A stretch of DNA of 64,000 nucleotides from Chloroherpeton thalassium ATCC 35110 (GTDB lineage Bacteria > Bacteroidota > Chlorobiia > Chlorobiales > Chloroherpetonaceae). A program made the translations under genes and the position numbers. The notes under the pieces are model-generated. The model was not told the DNA's origin. It did no database searches and saw only the letters and a program-made list of their open reading frames with translations. Shown here piece by piece: positions 36,630 through 44,281 of the stretch; position 1 is the first letter of the stretch; each line of letters starts with the position of its first letter. The DNA lies in NCBI RefSeq assembly GCF_000020525.1, contig NC_011026.1, forward strand, positions 1,594,001 through 1,658,000. Reading direction: 5' to 3'.

Positions 36630-37196
36630 ATGAAATCAGACCATGAACTGATTGCCGAGTTTAAACAAGGCAATGCGATACGGCGTGAAAAAGCTTTTAC
36701 CGAGCTGATTCGGCGTTATCAGGAAAAAATTTACTGGGTGTGCCGCCGCATGTTGAAATCGCATGACGATGCCGACGACGTTGCGCAAAATGTCTTTGTT
36801 AAAATCTATCACGCACTGGATAAGTTCAATGAGGCCTCGCAGTTTTTCACTTGGGCGTATCGCATCGCCGCGAACGAGTCGATTAATTACATGCGTTCGC
36901 AAAAAGTGCGTCAGGCCGTCGGCTTGGATACGCTAATGAGCGAACCTGCCGGAAAAGAGTCGCATCCTGATGAACACCTTGAAAAAACTGAACAGAGCAA
37001 ACTCATTGAAGAGGCCATTGCACGATTGCCTGAAAAACAACGAAAAGTATTTGTCATGCGCTACTACGAAGAGCTTTCTTATGAAGAAATTGCCGAATCG
37101 CTCGGCACAAGTGTAGGCGGACTCAAAGCCAATTACTTTCATGCGTTTAAAAAAATTGAGGAAATTCTCAAAAAAAGCTTTGTTCAAGGAGCTTAG
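36630..37196 (+). CDS. ECF-family RNA polymerase sigma factor
   Basis: 188-residue sigma factor of the extracytoplasmic-function type. Region 2 lies at about residues 22-88 (FTELIRRYQEKIYWVCRRML, DDADDVAQNVFVKIYHAL, FFTWAYRIAANESINYMRS). Region 4 lies at about 128-180 (AIARLPEKQRKVFVMRYYEE, SYEEIAESLGTSVGGLKANY). No region 1 or 3 is present. The next gene starts 2 bases after the stop and encodes a single-span protein, as anti-sigma factors do, and the third gene encodes a Spy-like protein that is a likely target or sensor. The likely trigger is envelope stress or metal. Confidence 0.95.
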   Translation: MKSDHELIAEFKQGNAIRREKAFTELIRRYQEKIYWVCRRMLKSHDDADDVAQNVFVKIYHALDKFNEASQFFTWAYRIAANESINYMRSQKVRQAVGLDTLMSEPAGKESHPDEHLEKTEQSKLIEEAIARLPEKQRKVFVMRYYEELSYEEIAESLGTSVGGLKANYFHAFKKIEEILKKSFVQGA

Positions 37197-37198
37197 CC

Positions 37199-37852
37199 AT
37201 GCTACCGGAAACCGAACAATATTTATACGAACTGCCCGATTACATTCAGGGCAACACGACGCCGGAAGTCGCAGCGTCGATTGAAAAATTACTGCGCACC
37301 GACGCCTTATTTTTAGCTGAATACGAACAGCTTAAGCAAACAATGGGCGAATTGGATCGCCTGACATCAACTTGTGAGGCTGACATGCGAGCAGAAATTC
37401 CAAACGGTTACTTTGGTTCGTTTGCCGATCGTCTTCAAACGAAGCTTCATGCTCGAGCTCGGCGGCGAAACTTCCGCGAGGAGATTTTTGAAATGCTCTC
37501 TGGCTTCTTTTCGCCTGCGCCGATTGCCGAATTTGGGGCGGCTATCGCGGGTTTTGCCGTTGTCGTGGTCATGTTTGCCTTTGCTTTCACTTGGCAGAGC
37601 GAGTCGAGCATAACGGCTGAAATGGCCAGCGCAATCCAAACGCTTTCGAGCGAAGAAGACAATTATCTATCGACGCTGAATTTTTCCGATAAATACGCGT
37701 CTATGTCTCAAATGCTCAGCCTAACCGACGAAGAAGCCTCGCAAGTGCTTGAGACGATCAATGAAGTGCTTCCTGAAAATGCCTCTGATGCCACAGATAG
37801 CTATGAAGTGCTTTCGCCGGAGGAAGCTTCTGAAATTTTGAACTTATTGTAA
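37199..37852 (+). CDS. Putative anti-sigma factor, single membrane span
   Basis: 217-residue protein. A cytoplasmic part (about 1-100) starts with ETEQYLYELPDYIQGNTTPEVAASIE, similar in layout to anti-sigma domains that bind ECF sigma factors (E-L-x-D-Y-x-x-G). A single membrane helix lies at about 115-133 (IAGFAVVVVMFAFAFTW), then an acidic periplasmic tail (LSLTDEEASQVLETINEVLP). No zinc-binding HxxxCxxC motif was seen, so it would be of the zinc-free kind. It directly follows the ECF gene and precedes the Spy-like gene by 21 bases. The call rests on position, topology and the N-terminal pattern. Confidence 0.7.
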   Translation: MLPETEQYLYELPDYIQGNTTPEVAASIEKLLRTDALFLAEYEQLKQTMGELDRLTSTCEADMRAEIPNGYFGSFADRLQTKLHARARRRNFREEIFEMLSGFFSPAPIAEFGAAIAGFAVVVVMFAFAFTWQSESSITAEMASAIQTLSSEEDNYLSTLNFSDKYASMSQMLSLTDEEASQVLETINEVLPENASDATDSYEVLSPEEASEILNLL

Positions 37853-37873
37853 CCATTAAAACCAGTTTGGGCT

Positions 37874-38440
37874 ATGACACGCAACCATACATTTTTTTTC
37901 TTTCGGTATTTTTCTTTAGGGGCGTTGCTCTTGTTGCTTTTTCAAGCGGAAGGGTTGGCGCAGCCAGGCTGCCCACCTGATTTTGTGGGAGAGCCTGGTA
38001 TGGAACCCCGGCAGCTTTCGCCTGAAAAGCGCAAAGCACTCATGGCGCGAATTGAAGAATTGAAGGTTTGGAAACTTACTGAACGGCTGAACTTAACGGA
38101 GGCGCAGTCCGTGAAATTTTTCCCAAAGTATAAAGCCTATCAGGAAAAGTCTGCGGAGCATTTTGAGCAAATGCACGAGCAAATGCAAGCGCTTCGGGTC
38201 ATGCAAGAGGGCAAAGCTTCTGAAAGTGAGATCGATGCTAAAATCGATGAGTTTCTGAAAACTCAAGCGGCGATGCCGGAATTGCTTCATCATCATATTA
38301 AAGAATTTCGCGAAGTGCTCTCAGCGCGTCAAGTTGCCGAACTGATTATTTTTGAACGAGATTTTATGCGAGATTTGAAAGGTATTTTGCGGAAAGCCAA
38401 TCGGCGCGGTGGGCGATTTAACAGCAACGATGACGATTAA
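37874..38440 (+). CDS. Spy/CpxP-like periplasmic protein
   Basis: 188 residues with a signal peptide (FFFRYFSLGALLLLLFQAEGLA-Q, split here by the membrane core) and a helical mature part. The segment LTERLNLTEAQSVKFFPKYK carries the L-x-L-T-x-x-Q pattern of the Spy/CpxP/ZraP family, followed by the long helix AYQEKSAEHFEQMHEQMQAL and the helix EFREVLSARQVAELIIFERD. These proteins are periplasmic chaperones or metal-stress sensors and are often encoded with ECF factors in the Bacteroidota/Chlorobiota group. The tail is Arg/Gly/Asn/Asp-rich. A terminator follows at once, so it ends the three-gene unit. Confidence 0.82.
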   Translation: MTRNHTFFFFRYFSLGALLLLLFQAEGLAQPGCPPDFVGEPGMEPRQLSPEKRKALMARIEELKVWKLTERLNLTEAQSVKFFPKYKAYQEKSAEHFEQMHEQMQALRVMQEGKASESEIDAKIDEFLKTQAAMPELLHHHIKEFREVLSARQVAELIIFERDFMRDLKGILRKANRRGGRFNSNDDD

Positions 38441-38457
38441 ATAATCGGTTAAAAAAG

Positions 38458-38484
38458 AAAAGCGGCTTTTTTCAGCCGCTTTTT
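38458..38484. terminator. Bidirectional terminator
   Basis: aaaagcggct (38458-38467) pairs with agccgctttt (38474-38483), with a 6-base T-rich loop and flanking A/T runs. It serves the sigma-factor operon and the converging ferritin-like gene. Confidence 0.88.
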
Positions 38485-38503
38485 CATTTGAATTAAAAAG
38501 TGA

Positions 38504-39016
38504 TTACAATCTTATTTTTTTGATGTCCTCTTTCATCCGATTCAGATCGACGATCCAATCTTCAATATCTTGTTCGTGTTCCAACTCCTCATTCAAAATC
38601 GTAGTAACAATTTGATGCGTGGTGTGATCTTTGCCGTTTGTCATGTTGGCCAGTTCACTGTAGCGCTTAATTGCGCATCGTTCGCCTTTTAAGTTTTGTT
38701 CAAGAATGACTTCTACGTAAGGATCGGTTGGCGCATCGTAATCGCAGCTGCTTAATTTCATCCAATCTTGTGGACTCATCACCGGTGTGCCGCCTAATTG
38801 AATAATTCGATTAACAATTTGGACGGCGTGGTTCAATTCTTGATCGGCATGAATGAGAAGCTCCGGTTCGATCTCACTGCGCATAGGCCCTTCCATTAAG
38901 CGGGCGCCAACCCAGTATTGATAAAAAGCAAGCCACTCTTCGGAAAGAGCTTCGTTAAGTTTAGAAATGAGTTCGTTTACGTCCAATTGCAAAATATCGA
39001 CAGCGCGTTTTCCCAT
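38504..39016 (-). CDS. Ferritin-like (Dps-like/bacterioferritin-type) di-iron protein
   Basis: 170-residue four-helix-bundle protein. Carboxylate/His ligands are visible in ELISKLNEALSEEWLAFYQYW, EPELLIHADQELNHAVQIVN, VILEQNLKGERCAIKRYSEL and ILNEELEHEQDIEDWIVDL: the E...E-x-x-H pattern occurs twice, as in ferroxidase sites. Two cysteines (in KLSSCDYD and GERCAIKR) recall the thioferritin motif of Dps-like proteins (DPSL) from archaea and anaerobes; that is inference. It may store iron or detoxify peroxide, useful to an oxygen-sensitive DPOR-containing anaerobe. It stands alone between two terminators. Confidence 0.8.
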   Translation of the reverse strand: MGKRAVDILQLDVNELISKLNEALSEEWLAFYQYWVGARLMEGPMRSEIEPELLIHADQELNHAVQIVNRIIQLGGTPVMSPQDWMKLSSCDYDAPTDPYVEVILEQNLKGERCAIKRYSELANMTNGKDHTTHQIVTTILNEELEHEQDIEDWIVDLNRMKEDIKKIRL

Positions 39017-39235
39017 AATGAAGTTTTTTTTGGTTAGGATAAAACGGGAGCAGAATACACCTGTTAGAAGTAATTATTCCTCTTAGCAAGCTGATTTGTT
39101 TCTTTTTCGAGCAACTTTTCTGAAATAAGCTTATAATTTTAACGTTTTTCTAATGTAGAATCAAACATTCCTAACAAATGTTCTAAGCAAGCAGGGTTAG
39201 TTAAATGTCAATATTTCTTACAGTTAATCGAATAA

Positions 39236-39262
39236 AAAGGGGCTTGTTCTAAAAGCCCCTTT
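39236..39262 (-). terminator. Terminator of the flavoprotein gene
   Basis: aaaggggct (39236-39244) pairs with agccccttt (39254-39262), with a T-run on the minus strand, 38 bases past the stop of the gene at 39301. Confidence 0.8.
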
Positions 39263-39300
39263 CTTGTTTATTCCTTGTAGCTAAACCGTAGCGATTATGG

Positions 39301-40164
39301 TTAGTTTGAAGCTTGCGCTTGAATTTGCTTTTCCAATTTGCAGTCGGTTTCGAAATGCTCTAAAGCTGCTTTTTCATGTACGTTGTACATGCGATTTCTA
39401 TCAGCAAGGTTTTTGAAATCAACAAGGTGCGCGTCAAATTCAGGACCATCCACACAAGCGAATTTGGATTCACCGCCGACTACCACGCGGCAGCCGCCGC
39501 ACATGCCCGTTCCGTCAACCATGACTGGATTCAAGCTCACAACCGTTTTGATGCCATACGGGCGCGTGACTTCCGCAACCGCACGCATCATCGGAATTGG
39601 GCCGATGGCCAAAACGAAATCGAGCTTTTCGCCGCCGTCGATAAGCGCCTGGAGCTTTTGCGTCACGAAACCGTGAAAGCCGTAAGAGCCGTCGTCGGTC
39701 GTCACATACGCTTCGTCGCTGACCTTTTTCATCTCGTCTTCCAAAATGACCATGTCTTTGTTGCGCGCGCCGTTGATGGTGATAACTTTATTGCCAGCTT
39801 CTTTGAGCGCAACCGCCGTTGGGTAAGCAATTGCTGCTCCAACGCCGCCGCCGATGCTGACCGCCGTGCCGAAATTTTCGATATGCGACGGCTGACCTAA
39901 CGGTCCAGCCACATCCAAAATCGTGTCGCCCGCTTCTTTCAGGTTCAACTTGCGCGTGGTTTTTCCCGCGCCTTGAACAATAATCGTAATCGTGCCTGTC
40001 TCAACATTGGAATCGGCAATTGTCAGTGGAATTCTTTCTCCTTGCTCATCTAAACGAACAATCACAAACTGTCCGGCTTTGCGGCGCTTGGCAATTCTTG
40101 GTGCCTCGATTTCAAACATCTTGATGTTTTCAGCCAAAAACCGTGCAGAAACAATCTTGTACAT
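39301..40164 (-). CDS. Ferredoxin-NADP+ reductase-like flavoprotein (NfnA/SudB type)
   Basis: 287-residue cytosolic FAD/NAD(P)-binding protein. The FAD domain (about 1-100) includes RRKAGQFVIVRLDEQGERIPLTIAD. The NAD(P) domain (100-220) includes AVSIGGGVGAAIAYPTAVAL and VLAIGPIPMMRAVAEV. The C-terminal [2Fe-2S] loop has GTGMCGGCRVVVGG with a later cysteine in SKFACVDGPEFDAHLVDF. This order is that of NfnA, SudB and the HydG-like subunits of electron-bifurcating transhydrogenases. The large partner (NfnB/SudA) is usually the next gene but is absent from this window, so it is either elsewhere or the protein has another partner. Confidence 0.9.
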   Translation of the reverse strand: MYKIVSARFLAENIKMFEIEAPRIAKRRKAGQFVIVRLDEQGERIPLTIADSNVETGTITIIVQGAGKTTRKLNLKEAGDTILDVAGPLGQPSHIENFGTAVSIGGGVGAAIAYPTAVALKEAGNKVITINGARNKDMVILEDEMKKVSDEAYVTTDDGSYGFHGFVTQKLQALIDGGEKLDFVLAIGPIPMMRAVAEVTRPYGIKTVVSLNPVMVDGTGMCGGCRVVVGGESKFACVDGPEFDAHLVDFKNLADRNRMYNVHEKAALEHFETDCKLEKQIQAQASN

Positions 40165-40464
40165 AAAAATTTTGCTCTTTTGATTGAATTTTTGATAGGC
40201 TTAAAGCAACTTTTTAACCGAGACTCGCCATCAATTTTGAAAAGTTTCTCATCTCAGCCCGCTGTTGTGAATCATTCCTGTATTAGAAATGTTCTCGTTC
40301 ATACCTCTCCAAACGATTGAGGAGCGCATGTTTCGTGAATCAAGCCGAACTTCAAATTTCCTTGCTGATGGGCTTTTGACGGAAAACTTTTAAAAATCGC
40401 AGCAAATCTTAATCAAGCGCTTAGAATAAAACTTAATACTCGAAATTCAAAACGAAATTCTTTT
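40165..40464. other. Divergent intergenic region
   Basis: 300 bases between the flavoprotein gene (leftward) and the YyaL-like gene (rightward). No gene-like frame, repeat or RNA was found; it presumably contains both promoters. Confidence 0.4.
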
Positions 40465-42597
40465 ATGAGCAACCCAAAAAAAGAGCCGAACCGACTGAGC
40501 CGCGAAAAAAGTCCTTACCTGTTGCAACACGCCTACAATCCGGTTGATTGGTTTGCTTGGGGCGATGAGGCGTTTGAAAAAGCGCGGTCGGAAGAAAAGC
40601 CGATTTTCCTGTCTATCGGCTATTCCACCTGCCATTGGTGTCATGTCATGGAGCGCGAATCGTTTGAAAACGAGGAGATCGCCCGGATTTTGAACGAACA
40701 TTTTGTGTCGATTAAAGTCGACCGTGAGGAGCATCCCGACCTTGACAAAGTTTATATGACCTATGTGCAAGCCAGCACGGGAAGCGGCGGCTGGCCGATG
40801 TCGGTTTGGCTGACGCCCGAGTTGAAGCCGTTTTTCGGCGGCACATACTTTCCGCCGTCGGATAGTTACGGGCGTCCCGGTTTCGGATCGATGCTGCTCA
40901 AAATCGCCGAAAGTTGGCAGCAAAGCCGCGAGCGCGTGCTGCAAGCAGCCGGAAATATTTCCGAGCAACTGCAAGCCTTTTCCGAAATGCAGGCCGAAGC
41001 GGGCGCAAAAGTGCCGGACGAGGCCGCATTCCAAAACACCTTTGCGCAGTTTGAATCCGTTTTCGATAAAGATTGGGGCGGTTTCGGCAACGCGCCGAAA
41101 TTTCCGCGACCGGCGATTTTGAATTTCCTTTTCACCTTTTTTCATCAAACCAAAAACGAGGCCGCGCTTCGAATGGCGCTTCACACGCTGCGCAAAATGG
41201 CCGACGGCGGAATGCACGACCACATTTCCGTGCCGGGCAAAGGCGGCGGCGGATTTGCCCGCTACTCGACCGACGCTTATTGGCATGTGCCGCATTTTGA
41301 AAAAATGCTTTACGACAACGCCCAACTTGCCTCCGCTTATCTCGACGCCTATCAAATCACGAGCGACCGATTTTTTGCCGACACGGCTCGAGACATTTTC
41401 AACTATGTGCTTTGCGACATGACCGCGCCCGAAGGCGGCTTTTATTCGGCGGAAGACGCCGACAGCCTCGCCGCGCCCGAAAGCCCGGAGAAAACCGAAG
41501 GCGCATTTTATGTTTGGGAACGCGCCGAAATTGACGCGCTGCTCGGCGACGAGGCCAGTCAAATTTTCAGTTTTATTTATGGAGTTCATCCGGGCGGCAA
41601 TGCGTCCGTCGATCCGCATGGCGAGTTTAAAGGGAAAAATATTTTGATTCGCCGGGCAACTTTAAGCCAAGCCGCGCAGGAATTTGGTAAAAGCGAGGCT
41701 GACATTGCGGAAGTGATGGCCAAAAGTCGGGAACGGCTTTTCGACGCGCGACTTCAACGCCCGCGCCCGCATCGGGATGACAAAATCCTAACGGCTTGGA
41801 ATGGGCTGATGATTTCCGCATTTGCGAAGGGCTACATGGTTTTGGACGAGGCAACATATCTTCACGCCGCGCAAAAAGCGGCAGATTTTGTCATCGAAAA
41901 GCTTTATAACAAAGAAACCGGCGGGCTGTTGCGCCGCTATCGTGACGGCGAGAGTGCCATTGACGGCAAGGCCGACGATTACGCTTTTTTTGTTCAGGCA
42001 TTAATTGATTTATATGAAGCGTCTTTTCAGTTCAAATATTTAAGCTTGGCGCTGGATTTGGCTGAAAAACAAAATGCGTTATTTTATGACGCTCAAAACG
42101 GCGGCTTTTTTAGCTCGACTTCGGAAAACAAGTCCGTGATTTTTCGCCTGAAGGACGACCAAGACGGCGCCGAACCGTCGGCCAATTCCGTTGCCGCGCT
42201 CAATTTGTTGCGACTTTCGCAAATGGCCGACCGCGAAGATTTTCGGCAAAAAGCCGAAGCGACCGTGAATTTCTTTGGAAAAATTTTGTCCGAAGCCGGA
42301 AACCAAATGCCGCAAATGTTCGCGGCGCTTAGCTTTCTCAAGCAAAAGCCGAAGCAGATTATTTTGACCGGTGCGCCGGACTCGCCTGAACTGCGTGCGC
42401 TTCGCAAGGCGATTGACTCGGTTTATGAGCCGGTAAAAGTCTTGCTGCATGCAACGGAGGAAACAGCCGGTTTGACATCGTTTTTAAGTTCACTTTCGCT
42501 CGGTTCACAAAAGCCTACGGCGTATATTTGTATTAATTATGCGTGCCGGTTGCCGACGAGCGAGCCGGCAAAGGTGCGCGAATTTTTAGTTGAGTAG
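40465..42597 (+). CDS. YyaL/Spata20-type protein: thioredoxin-fold plus (alpha/alpha)6 barrel
   Basis: 710-residue cytosolic protein of the DUF255/YyaL/SSP411 family. Residues about 5-165: a thioredoxin-like domain beginning [21 protein letters not shown], with a CxxC in [14 protein letters not shown] and [20 protein letters not shown]. The rest (about 180-650) resembles the N-acylglucosamine 2-epimerase/cellobiose-epimerase barrel, with [43 protein letters not shown] and [20 protein letters not shown]. The family is widespread, yet its reaction is not firmly known. Its stop overlaps the region leading to hisH; hisH starts 17 bases later, and there is no obvious functional link. Confidence 0.93.
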   Translation: MSNPKKEPNRLSREKSPYLLQHAYNPVDWFAWGDEAFEKARSEEKPIFLSIGYSTCHWCHVMERESFENEEIARILNEHFVSIKVDREEHPDLDKVYMTYVQASTGSGGWPMSVWLTPELKPFFGGTYFPPSDSYGRPGFGSMLLKIAESWQQSRERVLQAAGNISEQLQAFSEMQAEAGAKVPDEAAFQNTFAQFESVFDKDWGGFGNAPKFPRPAILNFLFTFFHQTKNEAALRMALHTLRKMADGGMHDHISVPGKGGGGFARYSTDAYWHVPHFEKMLYDNAQLASAYLDAYQITSDRFFADTARDIFNYVLCDMTAPEGGFYSAEDADSLAAPESPEKTEGAFYVWERAEIDALLGDEASQIFSFIYGVHPGGNASVDPHGEFKGKNILIRRATLSQAAQEFGKSEADIAEVMAKSRERLFDARLQRPRPHRDDKILTAWNGLMISAFAKGYMVLDEATYLHAAQKAADFVIEKLYNKETGGLLRRYRDGESAIDGKADDYAFFVQALIDLYEASFQFKYLSLALDLAEKQNALFYDAQNGGFFSSTSENKSVIFRLKDDQDGAEPSANSVAALNLLRLSQMADREDFRQKAEATVNFFGKILSEAGNQMPQMFAALSFLKQKPKQIILTGAPDSPELRALRKAIDSVYEPVKVLLHATEETAGLTSFLSSLSLGSQKPTAYICINYACRLPTSEPAKVREFLVE

Positions 42598-42613
42598 ACG
42601 GTTTCAAACATCT

Positions 42614-43219
42614 ATGATTTGCATTATCGATTACGGTGCGGGCAATCTGCACTCGGTGAAAAAGGCTTTTGATTTCATCGGCGTCCCTGCAAAAGTCACC
42701 GATTCGCCCTCGGAGATTCGGGACGCCGACAAACTTTTGGTCCCCGGCGTTGGCGCATTCGGCAAAGGCATGGAGGCGCTTCGGCGGCAGGGATTCACCG
42801 ACGCGATTTTGGGGCATGTGGAGAAAGGTCGTCATATTCTCGGCATCTGCTTGGGAATGCAGCTTTTCTTAACCGATAGCGTGGAAATGGGCGACAACAA
42901 TGGTTTGGACTTAATTCCCGGACATGTGTTGCGATTTGATTCGGCGCAGGCCAAAGTGCCGCAAATCGGTTGGAATTCGCTGGACTTTCAGCGCGAATCG
43001 CCGCTGTTTGCTGGAATTTCGCCGGGCACGTATTTCTATTTCGTCCATTCTTATTTTTGCGAGCCGAATGATGAGGAGGCGACAGTTGCAACGGCGAGTT
43101 ACGCGGGAAGAAATTTCTGTGCCGCAATTGAAAAAAATGGTATTTTTGCCATTCAGTTTCATCCCGAAAAAAGCGCTTCCAACGGATTAAAAGTGCTGGA
43201 GAATTTTGCAAAGCTTTGA
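42614..43219 (+). CDS. hisH: Imidazole glycerol phosphate synthase, glutaminase subunit HisH
   Basis: Supplies ammonia to HisF in histidine synthesis (glutamine to glutamate). 201 residues from the ATG at 42614 (MICIIDYGAGNLHSVKKAF), the family's normal beginning; the frame is open a little further upstream. The catalytic nucleophile is in GICLGMQLF, and the His-x-Glu pair is in FHPEKSASNGL. The oxyanion segment PGVGAFGKGMEAL is present. It is followed 34 bases later by hisA, the usual pair order; hisF is not in the window. Confidence 0.96.
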   Translation: MICIIDYGAGNLHSVKKAFDFIGVPAKVTDSPSEIRDADKLLVPGVGAFGKGMEALRRQGFTDAILGHVEKGRHILGICLGMQLFLTDSVEMGDNNGLDLIPGHVLRFDSAQAKVPQIGWNSLDFQRESPLFAGISPGTYFYFVHSYFCEPNDEEATVATASYAGRNFCAAIEKNGIFAIQFHPEKSASNGLKVLENFAKL

Positions 43220-43253
43220 TTAATTATTACAAGTAGCGAAAGGCAGGTAAAAG

Positions 43254-44042
43254 ATGCTGATTATTCCTGCAATTGATATTAAAGGTGGGAAATGTGTTCG
43301 GCTGACTCGCGGCGATTTTGAGCAAGAAAAGATATACCTTGACGAGCCGAGTGACATGGCAATTATTTGGCGCAAACAAAATGCAAAGCTCATTCATGTT
43401 GTGGATTTGGATGCTGCGCTAACCGGAAAACCGGAAAACTTCGATAAGATTAAGCAAATTGTTGACACGCTCGACATTCCGATTGAAATCGGCGGCGGCA
43501 TTCGCACGGCTGAAGATGCGGCGCGTTATTTGGACATCGGCGTGTATCGTGTGGTTATCGGTTCGGCGGCGGTCAAAAATCCGTCGTTGGTTTCACAGTT
43601 GATTGAAAAATACGGGCCTCGCAAAATCGTGGTCGGCATCGACGCGGAAGACGGCATCGCCAAAATCAGCGGTTGGACGGAATCGTCACAGAAAAAAGAT
43701 TACGAGTTGGCGCTTGAAATGAAAGATCGCGGCGTGGAGCGAATTATTTATACCGACATCACCCGCGACGGCACGCTGGAAGGCGTCGGCTACGAAACTA
43801 CGAAGGCCTTTGCGGAAAAAGCGCAAATGCGCATCACGGCGTCCGGCGGCGTGTTCGGCAAACAAGACCTCTCGAAGCTTTGCAAGCTCGAGCATCTCGG
43901 CGTCGACTCGGTAATTATCGGCAAGGCGCTTTACGAGGAGCGTTTCCCGTGCCAAAAGCTTTGGCATTTGTTTGAGGAAAGCATCTCGCTCGACACGAAT
44001 TTCTCGACGGCTGAACAAAAACAAAATTCCGTTGCCGGATAA
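43254..44042 (+). CDS. hisA: ProFAR isomerase HisA
   Basis: Isomerises ProFAR to PRFAR, the fourth step of histidine synthesis. 262 residues. The TIM-barrel catalytic aspartates are in IPAIDIKGGKCVRL and in IIYTDITRDGTLEGVG; the phosphate-binding motifs IEIGGGIRTAEDAARYL and ITASGGVFGKQDL are present. The C-terminus extends slightly past the usual end with a polar tail (TNFSTAEQKQNSVAG). Second gene of hisH-hisA; an AAAGGCAGG-like ribosome-binding site precedes the ATG. Confidence 0.97.
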   Translation: MLIIPAIDIKGGKCVRLTRGDFEQEKIYLDEPSDMAIIWRKQNAKLIHVVDLDAALTGKPENFDKIKQIVDTLDIPIEIGGGIRTAEDAARYLDIGVYRVVIGSAAVKNPSLVSQLIEKYGPRKIVVGIDAEDGIAKISGWTESSQKKDYELALEMKDRGVERIIYTDITRDGTLEGVGYETTKAFAEKAQMRITASGGVFGKQDLSKLCKLEHLGVDSVIIGKALYEERFPCQKLWHLFEESISLDTNFSTAEQKQNSVAG

Positions 44043-44240
44043 ATTTCATTTTTGTGCATCCCCCAGCACATCCATTTGGATTACTCAACATTTCTGCATC
44101 CTCCCCGAAATAAACAATTCCTTTTTTCAAATTAGATAAGGGTTTGAATTGCTTTGGCTAAAGCAATTTTTGCTGCTTCCAAAGTGAGAACGGCGTTTTG
44201 AAAAGGTCGTTTTTGGTGAAATGGTGAAGGAAGGAAAAAC

Positions 44241-44272
44241 AAAAGGGGCTACCGTTTGTGGCGCCCCTTTTT
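44241..44272 (-). terminator. Terminator of the carB gene
   Basis: aaaaggggc (44241-44249) pairs with gcccctttt (44263-44271), with A/T runs. It lies 10 bases past the carB stop on the minus strand. Confidence 0.82.
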
Positions 44273-44281
44273 GAGAATGGG

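Noticed and set aside
40447-41619. 390-codon minus-strand frame opposite the YyaL-like gene
   Set aside because: Antisense; the plus strand has clear family motifs over the same bases.
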